A stretch of 64,000 nt of DNA from Qipengyuania sp. SS22 (GCF_025736935.1 NZ_CP107048.1:1749501-1813500); one strand, 5' to 3'; positions 37,725-46,458 are shown, counted from the stretch's first letter. Numbers and translations: made by a program. Notes: generated from the sequence alone by a model not told the origin.

Positions 37725-38129
37725 ATGATAAAAACGTCCTGCCTGTGCGGCCAGATCGGTCTCGAGCTGACAAAGCGGCCCGAATTCATCCATGAATGCA
37801 ACTGCACATTGTGCAGCAAGACGGGTGCACGATGGGCCTATTTCCACCCCTCCGAGGTCACCGTTCACGGCCAGGCGCAAGGATACCGCCGGGCCGACAA
37901 GGCAGAGCCCAATGCCGAAGTGCAATTCTGCCCGACATGCGGCGCAACGAGCCATTTCGTCCTGACCGAAAGAGCCATCGCCGCGCACGGCAACACCATG
38001 ATGGGCGTGAATATGTGGTTGGCCGATGCAGAAGACCTTGCGGGGATCGAACTGCGGCACCCCGATGGCCGCGACTGGTCGGGTGAAGGCGACTTCACCT
38101 ATGTGCGCGAGGCCCGATCGCTGGGCTAA
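37725..38129 (+). CDS. GFA-family zinc-binding protein (glutathione-dependent formaldehyde-activating-like)
   Basis: 134 residues with the GFA-family cysteines: C6 and C8 (SCLCGQIG), the CNCTLCSKTG pair set and the CPTCGATSHF set. The family binds zinc; some members act on S-hydroxymethylglutathione, most are uncharacterised. The start at 37725 (MIKTS) is taken because the CLCG motif normally begins within the first ten residues; a GTG at 37689 is possible. It is directly downstream of the thioesterase remnant and convergent with the Rrf2 gene. Confidence 0.8.
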   Translation: MIKTSCLCGQIGLELTKRPEFIHECNCTLCSKTGARWAYFHPSEVTVHGQAQGYRRADKAEPNAEVQFCPTCGATSHFVLTERAIAAHGNTMMGVNMWLADAEDLAGIELRHPDGRDWSGEGDFTYVREARSLG

Positions 38130-38193
38130 GCTCAAGCGCCCGCGATCCGCGCCGGCCCCTTACCCCCTTACCACTGCCCCCAACCCCTGCGGG

Positions 38194-38691
38194 TCAGCCG
38201 CGCGTCCGCACATTGCCGGAAATCCATGCGCCTGCCCGGGCGGTTTTCTCCGGGCCCAGCTGCGCGGCCACCGCGCCCGCCAGTGTGGCGAGATCGACTT
38301 GCGCCAGGCTGGCGCGATAGGCTTCCTCCGCGCGCCAGAACCCCCCGGCGATATTGCACGGCACTTTGCAATCGGCGGGCTTGCTGGCGCAAGGACCGTT
38401 CTGGCGGATCTCGCTGCAGCGGAACATCGGCTCGTCGCCATCGACCGCCAGCAATATGTCGAGCAGCGTGATATCGCCGGGCGCGCGGGCGAGCGTGTAG
38501 AACCCGCTCCTCCCGCGCCCACCGGTGACGATCCCGGCACGCGCCAGCGCCTGCATCTGCTTGGCCATATAGGGCTCGGGCAGCGCGTGGAATTCGGCCA
38601 GCGCGGAGAGCGGCAAGCCCTTGTCGGGCCACAGCGGCACCAGCAGCGCGCAGGCATGGCCTGCCCATTCGACGCCCTTGTTGATCCGCAT
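38194..38691 (-). CDS. Rrf2-family transcriptional regulator, probable Fe-S sensor
   Basis: 165 residues, start at 38691 (MRINKGVEWAGHACALL), 9 bases after AGAGGA; an ATG at 38700 is less likely because it abuts the ribosome site. The winged helix spans about 1-75 (LPEPYMAKQMQALARAGIVTGGRG). Cysteines C92, C101, C108 and C112 lie in the cluster-binding loop region (IscR and NsrR use C92-like, C98 and C104), with wider spacing than in those proteins. This suggests an Fe-S or nitric-oxide/redox sensor. It is divergent from a membrane/AhpD-like gene with palindromes in between. Confidence 0.82.
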   Translation of the reverse strand: MRINKGVEWAGHACALLVPLWPDKGLPLSALAEFHALPEPYMAKQMQALARAGIVTGGRGRSGFYTLARAPGDITLLDILLAVDGDEPMFRCSEIRQNGPCASKPADCKVPCNIAGGFWRAEEAYRASLAQVDLATLAGAVAAQLGPEKTARAGAWISGNVRTRG

Positions 38692-38725
38692 GCCCGACAT
38701 TCCTCTTGCGCGGCCTCCTTTAAAT

Positions 38726-38746
38726 GGATATTCAATATCCGGATAT
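38726..38746. promoter_or_regulatory. Overlapping palindromes between the Rrf2 gene and its divergent neighbour
   Basis: GGATATTCAATATCC (38726-38740) is a perfect inverted repeat with one central base. ATATCCGGATAT (38735-38746) is a second perfect palindrome sharing its right half. They lie 35 bp upstream of one start and 14 bp upstream of the other, as expected for an Rrf2 autorepressor site. Confidence 0.6.
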
Positions 38747-38759
38747 AGGGAGTCCGATA

Positions 38760-39686
38760 ATGTATGGCAAACCTGACGCGCTCGATCGGCTGGTGCAAGT
38801 CCTGCTGGCGCTTGTGGCGCTGTTCGCACTGGTCTTCGGCCTGTTCATGCTCACCGACCCGTTCGGCTGGTACCAGTTCGTGGACACGGTCAAAGCAAGC
38901 GGTCCGGCCAATGCGCATTTCATCCGGGATATCGGGATCGCCTATCTCGTCTCGGGCGCGCTGATCGCTTTCGCAGCGGCCAATCCGGGGCTGCGCTGGG
39001 GCAGCGCGCTGGTCGGCGCGGCGTGGCTGGGCGCGCATGGCGTGCTGCATATTTACGAAGTACTCACCGGGATCTGCGGCCCCGGCATCTTCTGGCGCGA
39101 TGCGCCCGGCGTGCTCGGCCCGCCGCTGGTGGTGCTGGTCGCTATCGGCATCCAGTTCGGCCGCCAGCGCGTCTCGCCCGTGCCCCTGCCCAAGGGGGTC
39201 TTCGTAAACGGGATGAAGCGGATGGTCGGCAATGCCGAGCCCTATTACGACGATCTGTCCGATGCGGGCGGCTTTGCGGTCGAGAAATTCCAGCACGCGA
39301 TGGTGCTGGCGGGGCATTATTACCATGCGCCCAGCGATATGATCCACATGGCGCGGCTCGGCTCGACCCGCGCGGAAGATTGCGGGCCCTGCGTCGAGAT
39401 CGTCCGCAATTTCGCGCTAGCCGACGGCATGGACAAGGACCGGTTGCAAAACGCGTTGATGGGCCAGCCCGAATGCGAGTCCGATGCGCTCGCCTTCGGC
39501 TTTGGCGAGGCCATCGCCAGCGGCGACATCCTGCGCGCGGCCGAATTGGGCGAGGCAATCGAGGCGCAGCATTCGCGCCCCGTCCGCACCGAAATGACGC
39601 TCGCCGCCGCCAGCGGCAGACTGTTCCCCGCGATCAAGCGCGGGCTGGGCTATGCCTCGGCCTGCGCTATCCCGAGGGCGGGGTGA
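38760..39686 (+). CDS. Membrane protein fused to an AhpD-like/carboxymuconolactone decarboxylase-like domain
   Basis: 308 residues. The first about 130 hold four hydrophobic segments, resembling a DoxX-like or small inner-membrane domain. From about 145 the protein is soluble and contains AEDCGPCVEIVRNFAL (C208 and C211, the CxxC of AhpD/CMD-like proteins); the histidine usually found four residues after the second cysteine is replaced by valine. AhpD domains act as peroxidase-linked thiol reductants. The divergent Rrf2 regulator and the shared palindromes suggest redox or nitrosative control. The combined architecture is unusual; function is inferred. Confidence 0.65.
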   Translation: MYGKPDALDRLVQVLLALVALFALVFGLFMLTDPFGWYQFVDTVKASGPANAHFIRDIGIAYLVSGALIAFAAANPGLRWGSALVGAAWLGAHGVLHIYEVLTGICGPGIFWRDAPGVLGPPLVVLVAIGIQFGRQRVSPVPLPKGVFVNGMKRMVGNAEPYYDDLSDAGGFAVEKFQHAMVLAGHYYHAPSDMIHMARLGSTRAEDCGPCVEIVRNFALADGMDKDRLQNALMGQPECESDALAFGFGEAIASGDILRAAELGEAIEAQHSRPVRTEMTLAAASGRLFPAIKRGLGYASACAIPRAG

Positions 39687-39758
39687 TTGGGCACGGCGGT
39701 AAGATATGGGTCGCGAACGAACGCTGGGATTGGAGCGGCAAGAGGAAAACATAGCGCT

Positions 39759-40502
39759 TCATTGACCATCACTTCGCACAAATGAGATTTTGCCAACCTG
39801 ATATTCGATCGGGAGTTGACCGATCGGCGTATCTCTTGGCCTCGATAAAAGGGTGGCCTTTGTTCGATTCAGCCACCCCAGACGCTGCCCAATCCCGCTC
39901 GTAACCGGATCGTCCGTAATCTGCACAGTGATGCGCTTGAGGCGGACCCCTTCGCCAAAGGTAGCGGCCAGATCGTCGGGGTCGACTCGTTCAACGCTGG
40001 TAGGATCGTCGAGGTCGCCGAAGGTTACCAGCATCGGATAGGCCGAGCGTTGGTCCATCCGGTCGATGCGGGAAAAATGGCGCGGTACGGTCCTTTCCGG
40101 CCGATGCCGGAGCATGTTCCGATATCCGTCCCGAAGAGCATTCTCGCCGGTGTACTGGGGAGACAGGCGATACATCACCCGTCCCGCCCAATCAATGTCG
40201 GCTTCCGAACGCAGCAGTGCGAACAGCACCTGATCCTCGCCGAGATCGACCGACACCGCTTCGCCGCGCAGGCGGTTGGTGACCCGCCCGGGGGTCGGGA
40301 TTGAATATCCGCCCGCTACCTGGGTATCCACCTCGATCACGCTCGACCCGGTCTTCACCCCATCAGGGGTATCGACCTCCACCGTCAGGCGATAGCGATA
40401 GGCTGGCGTATCGTCGGTGAGCGAACACCCCGAGACTGCCAGTGCAAAACAGAGCACGACCCATCCGGACATGTGGCGAATGATTTGCGGAAATTGCTGC
40501 AT
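39759..40502 (-). CDS. Putative lipoprotein, function unknown
   Basis: 247 residues. The N-terminus has a hydrophobic segment WVVLCFALAVSGC with a lipobox (VSG|C, C26), so it is predicted to be lipid-anchored. The rest (RYRLTVEVDTPDGVKTGSSVIEVDT; RVTNRLRGEAVSVDLG; VQITDDPVTSGIGQRLGW) is mostly beta-rich and not assigned to a family by me. Start at 40502; an ATG at 40472 would give a shorter signal. It ends convergent to the AhpD-like gene and is followed upstream by the enoyl-CoA hydratase gene in the same direction, 63 bp away. Confidence 0.65.
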   Translation of the reverse strand: MQQFPQIIRHMSGWVVLCFALAVSGCSLTDDTPAYRYRLTVEVDTPDGVKTGSSVIEVDTQVAGGYSIPTPGRVTNRLRGEAVSVDLGEDQVLFALLRSEADIDWAGRVMYRLSPQYTGENALRDGYRNMLRHRPERTVPRHFSRIDRMDQRSAYPMLVTFGDLDDPTSVERVDPDDLAATFGEGVRLKRITVQITDDPVTSGIGQRLGWLNRTKATLLSRPRDTPIGQLPIEYQVGKISFVRSDGQ

Positions 40503-40565
40503 ACCGGCGTGCTTAGACGCAGATCGTCATAGCTATGTTAACGCGCGCAGCCGGAGCGCCGCCAC

Positions 40566-41363
40566 TCACACGTCCTTGAACACCGGCGCGCGTTTCTGCA
40601 TTTCGGCCATCACCGCCTCGATCTGGTTGGGCTGGCGGATGATGCCGTCCTGTTCTTCGCTCTCGGCCATCAGGATCGCGTCCTCGCCTTCTTCGTGCAT
40701 CACGCGGAACAGCCGCTTGGCGCCGCGGATGGCCTGCGGGTTCTTGTTGGCGATGGTTTCGGCGAGCGCATTGGCCTTGGCCAGCGGGTCCTCGTCGAGC
40801 ATGGTGGCGAAGCCGAGCTGGAGCGCCTCTTCGCCGACAAATTCGCGATTGGTGTAGGTCAGTTCGCGCAAGGTGTCGTCGCGCACCAGCCCGCGCCACA
40901 GCGCATAGCCGCCCATGTCGGGCACGAGGCCCCATTTCATTTCCATTACCGCCATGCGCGTCTGCGGGTGGACCACGCGGATATCGGCGCCGCTGGCGAT
41001 CTGCAGCCCGCCGCCGAAGCATACGCCGTGGACCGCGGCGATCACGGGCACGGGGCATTTGCGCCAGGTCATCGCGGCTTCCTGCGCGCGGTTGGCATTG
41101 CCATGCGTCCGCTCGACCAGCGCGGCCGAGCCCGCCGGTTCGCCGCCGAAGCTCGCGGTATCCAGACCCGCGCAGAAGGCACGGCCTTCGCCCGACAGCA
41201 CCGCCACGCGCAGGCCTGGCATGTCGCGCAGCGCCTCGCCCGCAGCCAGCACAGCCTCGAACTGGGCCGGGTCCAGCGCGTTCATCTTGTCGCCGCGGGT
41301 GAAGCGCACCTGCGCCACGCCATTGTCGGCCAGATCGATGGAAACGCGGTCGTTGAAATTCAT
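40566..41363 (-). CDS. Enoyl-CoA hydratase/isomerase (crotonase family)
   Basis: 265 residues. Oxyanion-hole residues lie in GRAFCAGLDTASF and in the motif HGVCFGGGLQIASGADIRV; the C-terminal PNQIEAVMAEMQKRAPVF ends the trimer helix. Hydrates or isomerises enoyl-CoAs in fatty acid degradation or a related path. GAGAGG precedes ATG at 41363. The glutamate pair typical of hydratases is not obvious (MEMKWGLVPDMGG instead), so the exact reaction is uncertain. Located downstream of the winged-helix regulator, same strand. Confidence 0.86.
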   Translation of the reverse strand: MNFNDRVSIDLADNGVAQVRFTRGDKMNALDPAQFEAVLAAGEALRDMPGLRVAVLSGEGRAFCAGLDTASFGGEPAGSAALVERTHGNANRAQEAAMTWRKCPVPVIAAVHGVCFGGGLQIASGADIRVVHPQTRMAVMEMKWGLVPDMGGYALWRGLVRDDTLRELTYTNREFVGEEALQLGFATMLDEDPLAKANALAETIANKNPQAIRGAKRLFRVMHEEGEDAILMAESEEQDGIIRQPNQIEAVMAEMQKRAPVFKDV

Positions 41364-41443
41364 GGCAGTGCCTCTCTTCCGAAAATATCCCTTGGCACCT
41401 TGGTAGCCATCGGGCGGGACAAGTCCAGTTGCGCCGCGGGCGA

Positions 41444-42097
41444 TCAGGCAGAATAGGCAAGCGGCGGGGCGACGCTGTCGGCCGCCAGCCGGTAGCCCCC
41501 CTGCGGGTGGGTTTCGACCAGCCAGCCGCAGCGCGAAACGTGGAGCTTGGCGCGCAGCCGCGAGACATGCACTTCGAGCGAATTGGTTTCGGGCACGTGG
41601 TCGAGCCGCCAGACATCGCGCAGCAATTGCGCGCGCGTCACCTGCTGACCGGGGGTTTCCGCCAGCCGCCAGAGCAGCGCGAATTCGCGCGGGTGCAGGC
41701 CGAGCCAGCGACCGTCCAGCCGCCCGTCGCGGTGGAACAGGTCGAGCAGGACGGGGCCGGCCTGGATGCGCCGCGGGAGCTCGGCGGCCTGCGCGTCGAT
41801 CCGCGACAGCCGCGCATCGAGTTCGACATGCGCGACCTGACTGTCGAGCGCATCGCCCAGCCCGTGATCGAGCAGCCGCGCACGTTCCCACGCATTATCG
41901 ACGCCGACCGCGACGATCCGCCCGCGCGCTGCCAGTTCGCGCCAGTCGCGCAGCCTGCTGGCCGCGCGCCAATCGAGCATGCCGGGCAAGCCTCCGGTTT
42001 CGCGCGCGTGGGTCATCGACCAGTCCGCCAACCGCAAATCCCACCGGATCGGAACAATCGGGCTGGTCGACAGCCATACGAATGTCGGCCCCCTCAC
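41444..42097 (-). CDS. OmpR-type winged-helix regulator with a degenerate N-terminal domain
   Basis: 217 residues, GTG start at 42097 with GAGAGGGG 7 bases upstream. The C-terminal about 95 residues are an OmpR/PhoB DNA-binding domain (LLDLFHRDGRLDGRWLGLHPREFALLWRLAETPGQQVTRAQLLRDVWR; SLEVHVSRLRAKL; GGYRLA). The N-terminal 110 residues are about the size of a receiver but I cannot find the phospho-acceptor aspartate or the lysine, so it is unlikely to be a standard phospho-response regulator. No kinase gene is nearby. Confidence 0.75.
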   Translation of the reverse strand: MRGPTFVWLSTSPIVPIRWDLRLADWSMTHARETGGLPGMLDWRAASRLRDWRELAARGRIVAVGVDNAWERARLLDHGLGDALDSQVAHVELDARLSRIDAQAAELPRRIQAGPVLLDLFHRDGRLDGRWLGLHPREFALLWRLAETPGQQVTRAQLLRDVWRLDHVPETNSLEVHVSRLRAKLHVSRCGWLVETHPQGGYRLAADSVAPPLAYSA

Positions 42098-42204
42098 GAA
42101 TCGCCCCTCTCGGTTCTCCGATACGATTCAGAGACTAAGTAGGGGAATTCATTTGCAAACCGGGATAGCGGGCAGATGCACCCGATCCGGATGTATCTTG
42201 GGCG

Positions 42205-43395
42205 CTAGCGGCGCGCGTGTTCGGCGAGGAAGCGCTTGATATTGCGCGCGGCCTGGCGGATGCGCTGCTCGTTCTCGACCATGGCGATGCGGACATGGCC
42301 TTCGCCTTCCTCGCCATAGCCGACGCCTGCCGCCACCGCGACATCGGCATGCTCGAGCAATTGCTTGGAAAATTCGAGACTGCCCATTTCCTCGAACCCC
42401 GGCGGCAGCTTGGCCCAGGCGAACATGCTGGCGGGCGGCGAGGGAATATCCCAGCCTGCGCGGGCGAAGCTTTCGACCATCACGTCGCGGCGGTGCTGGT
42501 AGCGCGCACGGTTGTCCTCGACCACGTCCTGCGGCCCGTTGAGCGCGGCGCAGGCGGCCGCCTGGATCGGGGTGAAGGCGCCGTAGTCGAGATAGCTCTT
42601 CACCCGCGTCAGCGCCGAAATCAGCGTCGGGTTGCCGACCGCAAAGCCCATCCGCCAGCCGGCCATCGAATAGGTTTTCGACATCGAGGTAAACTCGACC
42701 GCGACATCCTTCGCGCCGGGCACTTCGAGGATCGAGCGGGTCGGCTTGCCGTCGTAATAGAGCTCCGAATAGGCCAGGTCGGACAGGACCCAGACCTTGT
42801 TCTCGCGCGCCCAGGCGACCAGCCGCTCGTAAAACGCGAGATCGACCGTCTCGGCGGTGGGATTGCTGGGATAATTGACCACCAGTACCGTCGGCCGCGG
42901 CACGGTGTAGGCCATCGCGTTGTCGAGCGCCTTCCAGTAATATTCGTCGGGCGTGGTCGGCACGCTGCGGATGGTCGCCCCGGCAATGATGAAGCCGAAG
43001 GTGTGGATCGGATAGGACGGGCTGGGCGCCAGCACGACATCGCCCGGCGCGGTGATCGCGGTGGCCATGGACGACAGGCCTTCCTTCGATCCCATCGTCA
43101 CCACCACCTCGCTTTCGGGATCGAGTTCGACCTCGAACCGGCGGGCGTAGTAATTGGCCTGGGCCTTGCGCAGGCCCGGGATCCCCTTCGATTGCGAATA
43201 GCCATGCGCGCTGGGCTTGCCGGCGACTTCGCACAATTTGTCGATCACATGCTGCGGCGGCGGATGGTCGGGATTGCCCATACCGAGATCGATGATGTCG
43301 CGCCCCGCCTGCCGCGCCGCATGCCGCATCGCGTTGACTTCGGCGATGACATAGGGCGGCAGGCGCTTGATACGGTAGAATTCGTCGGACATCAT
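42205..43395 (-). CDS. alaC: Class I aminotransferase, probable alanine transaminase
   Basis: 396 residues of the PLP-dependent class I/II aminotransferase fold. The PLP lysine lies in SMSKTYSMAGWRMGFAVG; other marks are DLGMGNPDHPPP near the start, YPSNPTAETV and the C-terminal HVRIAMVENEQRIRQAARNIK. The overall sequence pattern, particularly the RIKRLPPYVIAEVNAMRHAAR opening, is that of AlaC-type glutamate-pyruvate transaminases. Start at 43395 (MMSDEF) is chosen over GTG at 43422. Divergent from phaC. Confidence 0.82.
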   Translation of the reverse strand: MMSDEFYRIKRLPPYVIAEVNAMRHAARQAGRDIIDLGMGNPDHPPPQHVIDKLCEVAGKPSAHGYSQSKGIPGLRKAQANYYARRFEVELDPESEVVVTMGSKEGLSSMATAITAPGDVVLAPSPSYPIHTFGFIIAGATIRSVPTTPDEYYWKALDNAMAYTVPRPTVLVVNYPSNPTAETVDLAFYERLVAWARENKVWVLSDLAYSELYYDGKPTRSILEVPGAKDVAVEFTSMSKTYSMAGWRMGFAVGNPTLISALTRVKSYLDYGAFTPIQAAACAALNGPQDVVEDNRARYQHRRDVMVESFARAGWDIPSPPASMFAWAKLPPGFEEMGSLEFSKQLLEHADVAVAAGVGYGEEGEGHVRIAMVENEQRIRQAARNIKRFLAEHARR

Positions 43396-43527
43396 GGCTC
43401 TTTCGGGCTGTGGGCGAGTCACACTGATTACCTATTCATCATGCAGGTGCAATCGGCACGCGTGCATGCGGCGGCGGAATATCCTATTGTCCCCCCAACA
43501 GACGCTTGGCAGCAAGCAGGAGCGATG

Positions 43528-45393
43528 ATGACCGACGACGGCCCCGATCCTTTCACCAACATGTTCGAAGCCCCGGCCAAACTTGCGCGGGCGCTGTTCG
43601 CGCCGCTGACCGAAGCGACCACCGGCACGGCGCTGAAACCCGAAGACATGCAGCACTGGGCCGAAGTCGGGACGAAGCTGCAGGGCATGTGGCTCGAATA
43701 CCAGACCGAGCAGCTGGGCGATCCGCAGACCTTCGCCGCCTATTTCGATCCGGCGCGCTGGATGCGCATGGCCGATGACTGGTACCGCCAGATGCCGCTC
43801 GCCGATCCGGCGCGGCAGCAGGCGCTGATGCAGGAAGGCATGGCGCTGTGGCAGCAAGTGCTCGGGCAATACGGGATGAGCCCCGAGGGGCAGCCGGTCG
43901 CCGAGGGCGAACCCGACTTGCCGCGTTCGGACCGCCGCTTCGCCGATCCGCGCTGGCGCGCGCATCCGGCCTATGCGCTGATCCACCAGACCTATCTGTT
44001 CCTTGCCGAACGGGTCGCCGAGATGGTCGACCGGATGGAAGGCCTGTCGGACGAGAAGCGCGAACAGCTGCGCTTCACCACCCGGACCATCACCGAGGCG
44101 GCGAGCCCGTCCAATTTCCCGCTGCTCAATCCCGTAGTGATGGAGCGGACGCTGGAGACGCGCGGCGACAATCTGGTGCGCGGCATGGAGCACCTGCTCG
44201 CCGACCTGCGGCGCGGGCAATTGAGCCATACCGATGACAGCGCCTTCACGCTGGGCGAGAACATCGCCGTGACGCCGGGCAAGGTCGTCCACGAAACCCC
44301 GCTCTACCAGCTGATCCAGTATTCGCCGGCCACCGACACGGTGATGGAAACGCCGCTGGTGATCTTCCCGCCGTGGATCAACCGCTTCTACATCCTCGAC
44401 CTCAACCCCAAGAAGAGCTTCGTGCGCTGGGCAGTCGAACAGGGCGTGACCGTGTTCATGGTCAGCTGGAAATCGGCCGATGCCAGCATGCGCGACGTGG
44501 TGTGGGACGATTACGTCCGCGCGCAGATCGACGCGATCGACCATATCCGCACGCGGCTGGGCACCCCGGCGGTAAACGCCATCGGCTATTGCGTGGCGGG
44601 GACCACGCTGGCGGCCACGCTCGCGCTGCTCCACCGCCGCGGCGAGCAGGACAAGGTCGCCAGCGCCACCTTCTTCACCGCGCAGGTCGATTTCGAGAAG
44701 GCGGGCGAGCTGCTCAATTTCGTCGACGATCCGCAACTGGGTGTGGTCAAGGCGATGACCGCCGATGGCTATCTCGACGGGCGCTACATGGCGGCGACCT
44801 TCAACCTGCTGCGCGGCACCGATCTAATCTGGAACTACGTGGTCAACAATTACCTGCTGGGCGAGAACTACCCGGCCTTCGACCTGCTCCACTGGAACGG
44901 CGATGTGACCAACCTGCCCGCCAAGTGGCACGAGCAGTATCTGCGCGACCTCTATCGCGACAACCGGCTGGTCGAGGCGGATGCGCTGAGCGTCGACGGC
45001 ACGCCGATCGATCTCGGGCTGGTTGCGACCCCGACCTATATCCAGGCAGGGAAGGAAGACCATATCGCCCCTGCCGAGAGCGTCTGGCGGATCACCGAGC
45101 ATTTCACCGGCCCGCTCAAATTCGTGCTGGCCGGCTCGGGCCACATTGCCGGCGTGGTGAACCCGCCCGAAGCGCAGAAATACCAGTACTGGACCAATGA
45201 CGGGACCCCGCGCAGCCTGGCCGAGTTTCGCGAAGGCGCCACCGAACACAAGGGCAGCTGGTGGCCCGACTGGATCGACTGGCTGCGCGAACAGGACGGC
45301 GCGACGGTGCCTGCCAAGGGTAAGCGCAAGCCGGGTGGCCGCGGGGACACCGCGATCGAAGACGCGCCCGGACGCTACGTCGCGACGCGCTGA
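43528..45393 (+). CDS. phaC: Poly(3-hydroxyalkanoate) synthase, class I
   Basis: 621 residues. The lipase-like box with catalytic cysteine is GYCVAGT (C355); the catalytic aspartate and histidine are expected in YIQAGKEDHIAP and GSGHIAG. PPWINRFYILDLNPKKSFVRW and the TYHLxN-like segments are typical for PhaC. The N-terminal about 100 residues are the less conserved domain of class I synthases. AGGAG lies 5 bases before ATG 43528; the ATG at 43525 is only 2 bases from it. Polymerises hydroxyacyl-CoA into storage granules; the following phasin gene coats them. No phaA or phaB is in the window. Confidence 0.95.
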   Translation: MTDDGPDPFTNMFEAPAKLARALFAPLTEATTGTALKPEDMQHWAEVGTKLQGMWLEYQTEQLGDPQTFAAYFDPARWMRMADDWYRQMPLADPARQQALMQEGMALWQQVLGQYGMSPEGQPVAEGEPDLPRSDRRFADPRWRAHPAYALIHQTYLFLAERVAEMVDRMEGLSDEKREQLRFTTRTITEAASPSNFPLLNPVVMERTLETRGDNLVRGMEHLLADLRRGQLSHTDDSAFTLGENIAVTPGKVVHETPLYQLIQYSPATDTVMETPLVIFPPWINRFYILDLNPKKSFVRWAVEQGVTVFMVSWKSADASMRDVVWDDYVRAQIDAIDHIRTRLGTPAVNAIGYCVAGTTLAATLALLHRRGEQDKVASATFFTAQVDFEKAGELLNFVDDPQLGVVKAMTADGYLDGRYMAATFNLLRGTDLIWNYVVNNYLLGENYPAFDLLHWNGDVTNLPAKWHEQYLRDLYRDNRLVEADALSVDGTPIDLGLVATPTYIQAGKEDHIAPAESVWRITEHFTGPLKFVLAGSGHIAGVVNPPEAQKYQYWTNDGTPRSLAEFREGATEHKGSWWPDWIDWLREQDGATVPAKGKRKPGGRGDTAIEDAPGRYVATR

Positions 45394-45422
45394 CAGCGGC
45401 ACGAACGCGCCACTGCGCTTTA

Positions 45423-45437
45423 TTGTGCACTGCACAA
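45423..45437. promoter_or_regulatory. Upstream PhaR-like operator of the phasin promoter
   Basis: TTGTGCACTGCACAA, a perfect palindrome with one central base, 7 bp upstream of the -35 candidate. TGC-rich inverted repeats of this kind are the sites of PHA-responsive PhaR repressors in other alphaproteobacteria; the identification is by resemblance. Confidence 0.55.
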
Positions 45438-45444
45438 AATCTGC

Positions 45445-45472
45445 TTGACTTCGCGGTTGCAATGCCTATTTT
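45445..45472 (+). promoter_or_regulatory. Phasin promoter
   Basis: TTGACT (45445-45450) and TATTTT (45467-45472) are separated by 16 bp. The predicted transcription start (about 45479) lies inside the second operator. The flanking operators make this a plausible repressor-controlled promoter. Confidence 0.55.
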
Positions 45473-45485
45473 GTGCAGTGCAACA
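45471..45485. promoter_or_regulatory. Downstream PhaR-like operator of the phasin promoter
   Basis: TTGTGCAGTGCAACA repeats the upstream site with a 2-base difference in the right arm. It covers the predicted start of transcription, so a bound repressor would block RNA polymerase. Confidence 0.5.
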
Positions 45486-45500
45486 AAAGTGAGGTTTCCC

Positions 45501-46250
45501 ATGGCCGAGAGTCCGAGCAAGATCGATGCCGCCGCCACGGTGAGCACCACGAAGGTCGCGCAGGCCGTCGATGGGGACAAGGCGGCCCCGGTGAATACCG
45601 CAAAGGTCGCCAAGGCGGTCGCGAAGCCCGCCAAAGCGGCGCCGAAGAAGGCCGCGGTGAAGAAAGCCGCACCGAAAAAGGCCGTCGCCAAGAAGGCCGC
45701 ACCGGTGAAGAAGCCGGTCGCTGCCCCGACGTCCAAGGCTGCCCCCGAGAAGGCCGCTGCTGCCCCGACCACCCCGATCCCCCAGTTGAAGGAAACCATC
45801 ATGGCCACCGCCAAGAACGACACCACCACCGAATACACCGCCAAAGCCCAGGAACTGGCTGCGGACATGCAGGCCCGCGTCAAGTCGGCCTATGACAAGG
45901 GCACCGAGATGACCAAGGAAGCTGTCGCGTTCCAGAAGGGCAATCTCGAAGCGCTCGTGGAATCGGGCAAAATCCTTGCCGGCGGCATGCAGGACATGGG
46001 CCGTACCTGTGTCGAGGAAGCCAAGTCGGCTGCCGAAACCACGCAGGACGATGTCAAGAAGTTCGCCGCGATCAAGTCGCCGACCGAAATGTTCCAGCTG
46101 CAGGGCGAGATTGCCCGCCGCAATTTCGACGCCATGGTCTCGACCACGTCGAAGAACACCGAGACCATGCTCAAGCTCGTCAACGAGGCGTTTGCCCCGA
46201 TGTCGAACCGCATGAGCCTTGCTGCCGAAAAGGTCGGCAAGGCCGCCTGA
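45501..46250 (+). CDS. phaP: Phasin with Lys/Ala-rich N-terminal extension
   Basis: 249 residues. From residue 101 the protein is a typical amphipathic phasin ([72 protein letters not shown]), which coats PHA granules. Residues about 35-80 are a lysine/alanine repeat ([18 protein letters not shown]), like histone H1 or the PAKKA tail of PhaM. The first start, ATG 45501, follows AGTGAGG; a second start at ATG 45801 (MATAKNDT) has its own AAGGA and would give a 149-residue classical phasin. A two-operator promoter and a strong terminator bracket the gene. Confidence 0.88.
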   Translation: MAESPSKIDAAATVSTTKVAQAVDGDKAAPVNTAKVAKAVAKPAKAAPKKAAVKKAAPKKAVAKKAAPVKKPVAAPTSKAAPEKAAAAPTTPIPQLKETIMATAKNDTTTEYTAKAQELAADMQARVKSAYDKGTEMTKEAVAFQKGNLEALVESGKILAGGMQDMGRTCVEEAKSAAETTQDDVKKFAAIKSPTEMFQLQGEIARRNFDAMVSTTSKNTETMLKLVNEAFAPMSNRMSLAAEKVGKAA

Positions 46251-46320
46251 ACGGCGCCAACCAGCTTCAATTCCGCCGGGCTCTCTCCTCTCTCCCTCGC
46301 TCGGTGAAATTGGATACCGT

Positions 46321-46353
46321 GGGCCGGATGGCATTTGCCATCCGGCCCTTTTT
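46321..46353 (+). terminator. Rho-independent terminator after the phasin gene
   Basis: A 12-bp perfect stem GGGCCGGATGGC / GCCATCCGGCCC around ATTT, followed by five T residues. Confidence 0.9.
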
Positions 46354-46458
46354 CTATCCTTCCCTGCCGTCGCCGCGCGCGGTTCCCGCCGCGCAATCGG
46401 CAGCGCGCGCCGCTCGCGGCTTGCGATTTGGCGATGCGATACGATATTGGGCTCCGCA

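Noticed and set aside
42217..43524. N-terminal extension that would fuse the frame antisense to alaC to phaC.
   Set aside because: The upstream part is antisense to a well-defined aminotransferase. PhaC begins correctly at 43528 after AGGAG.
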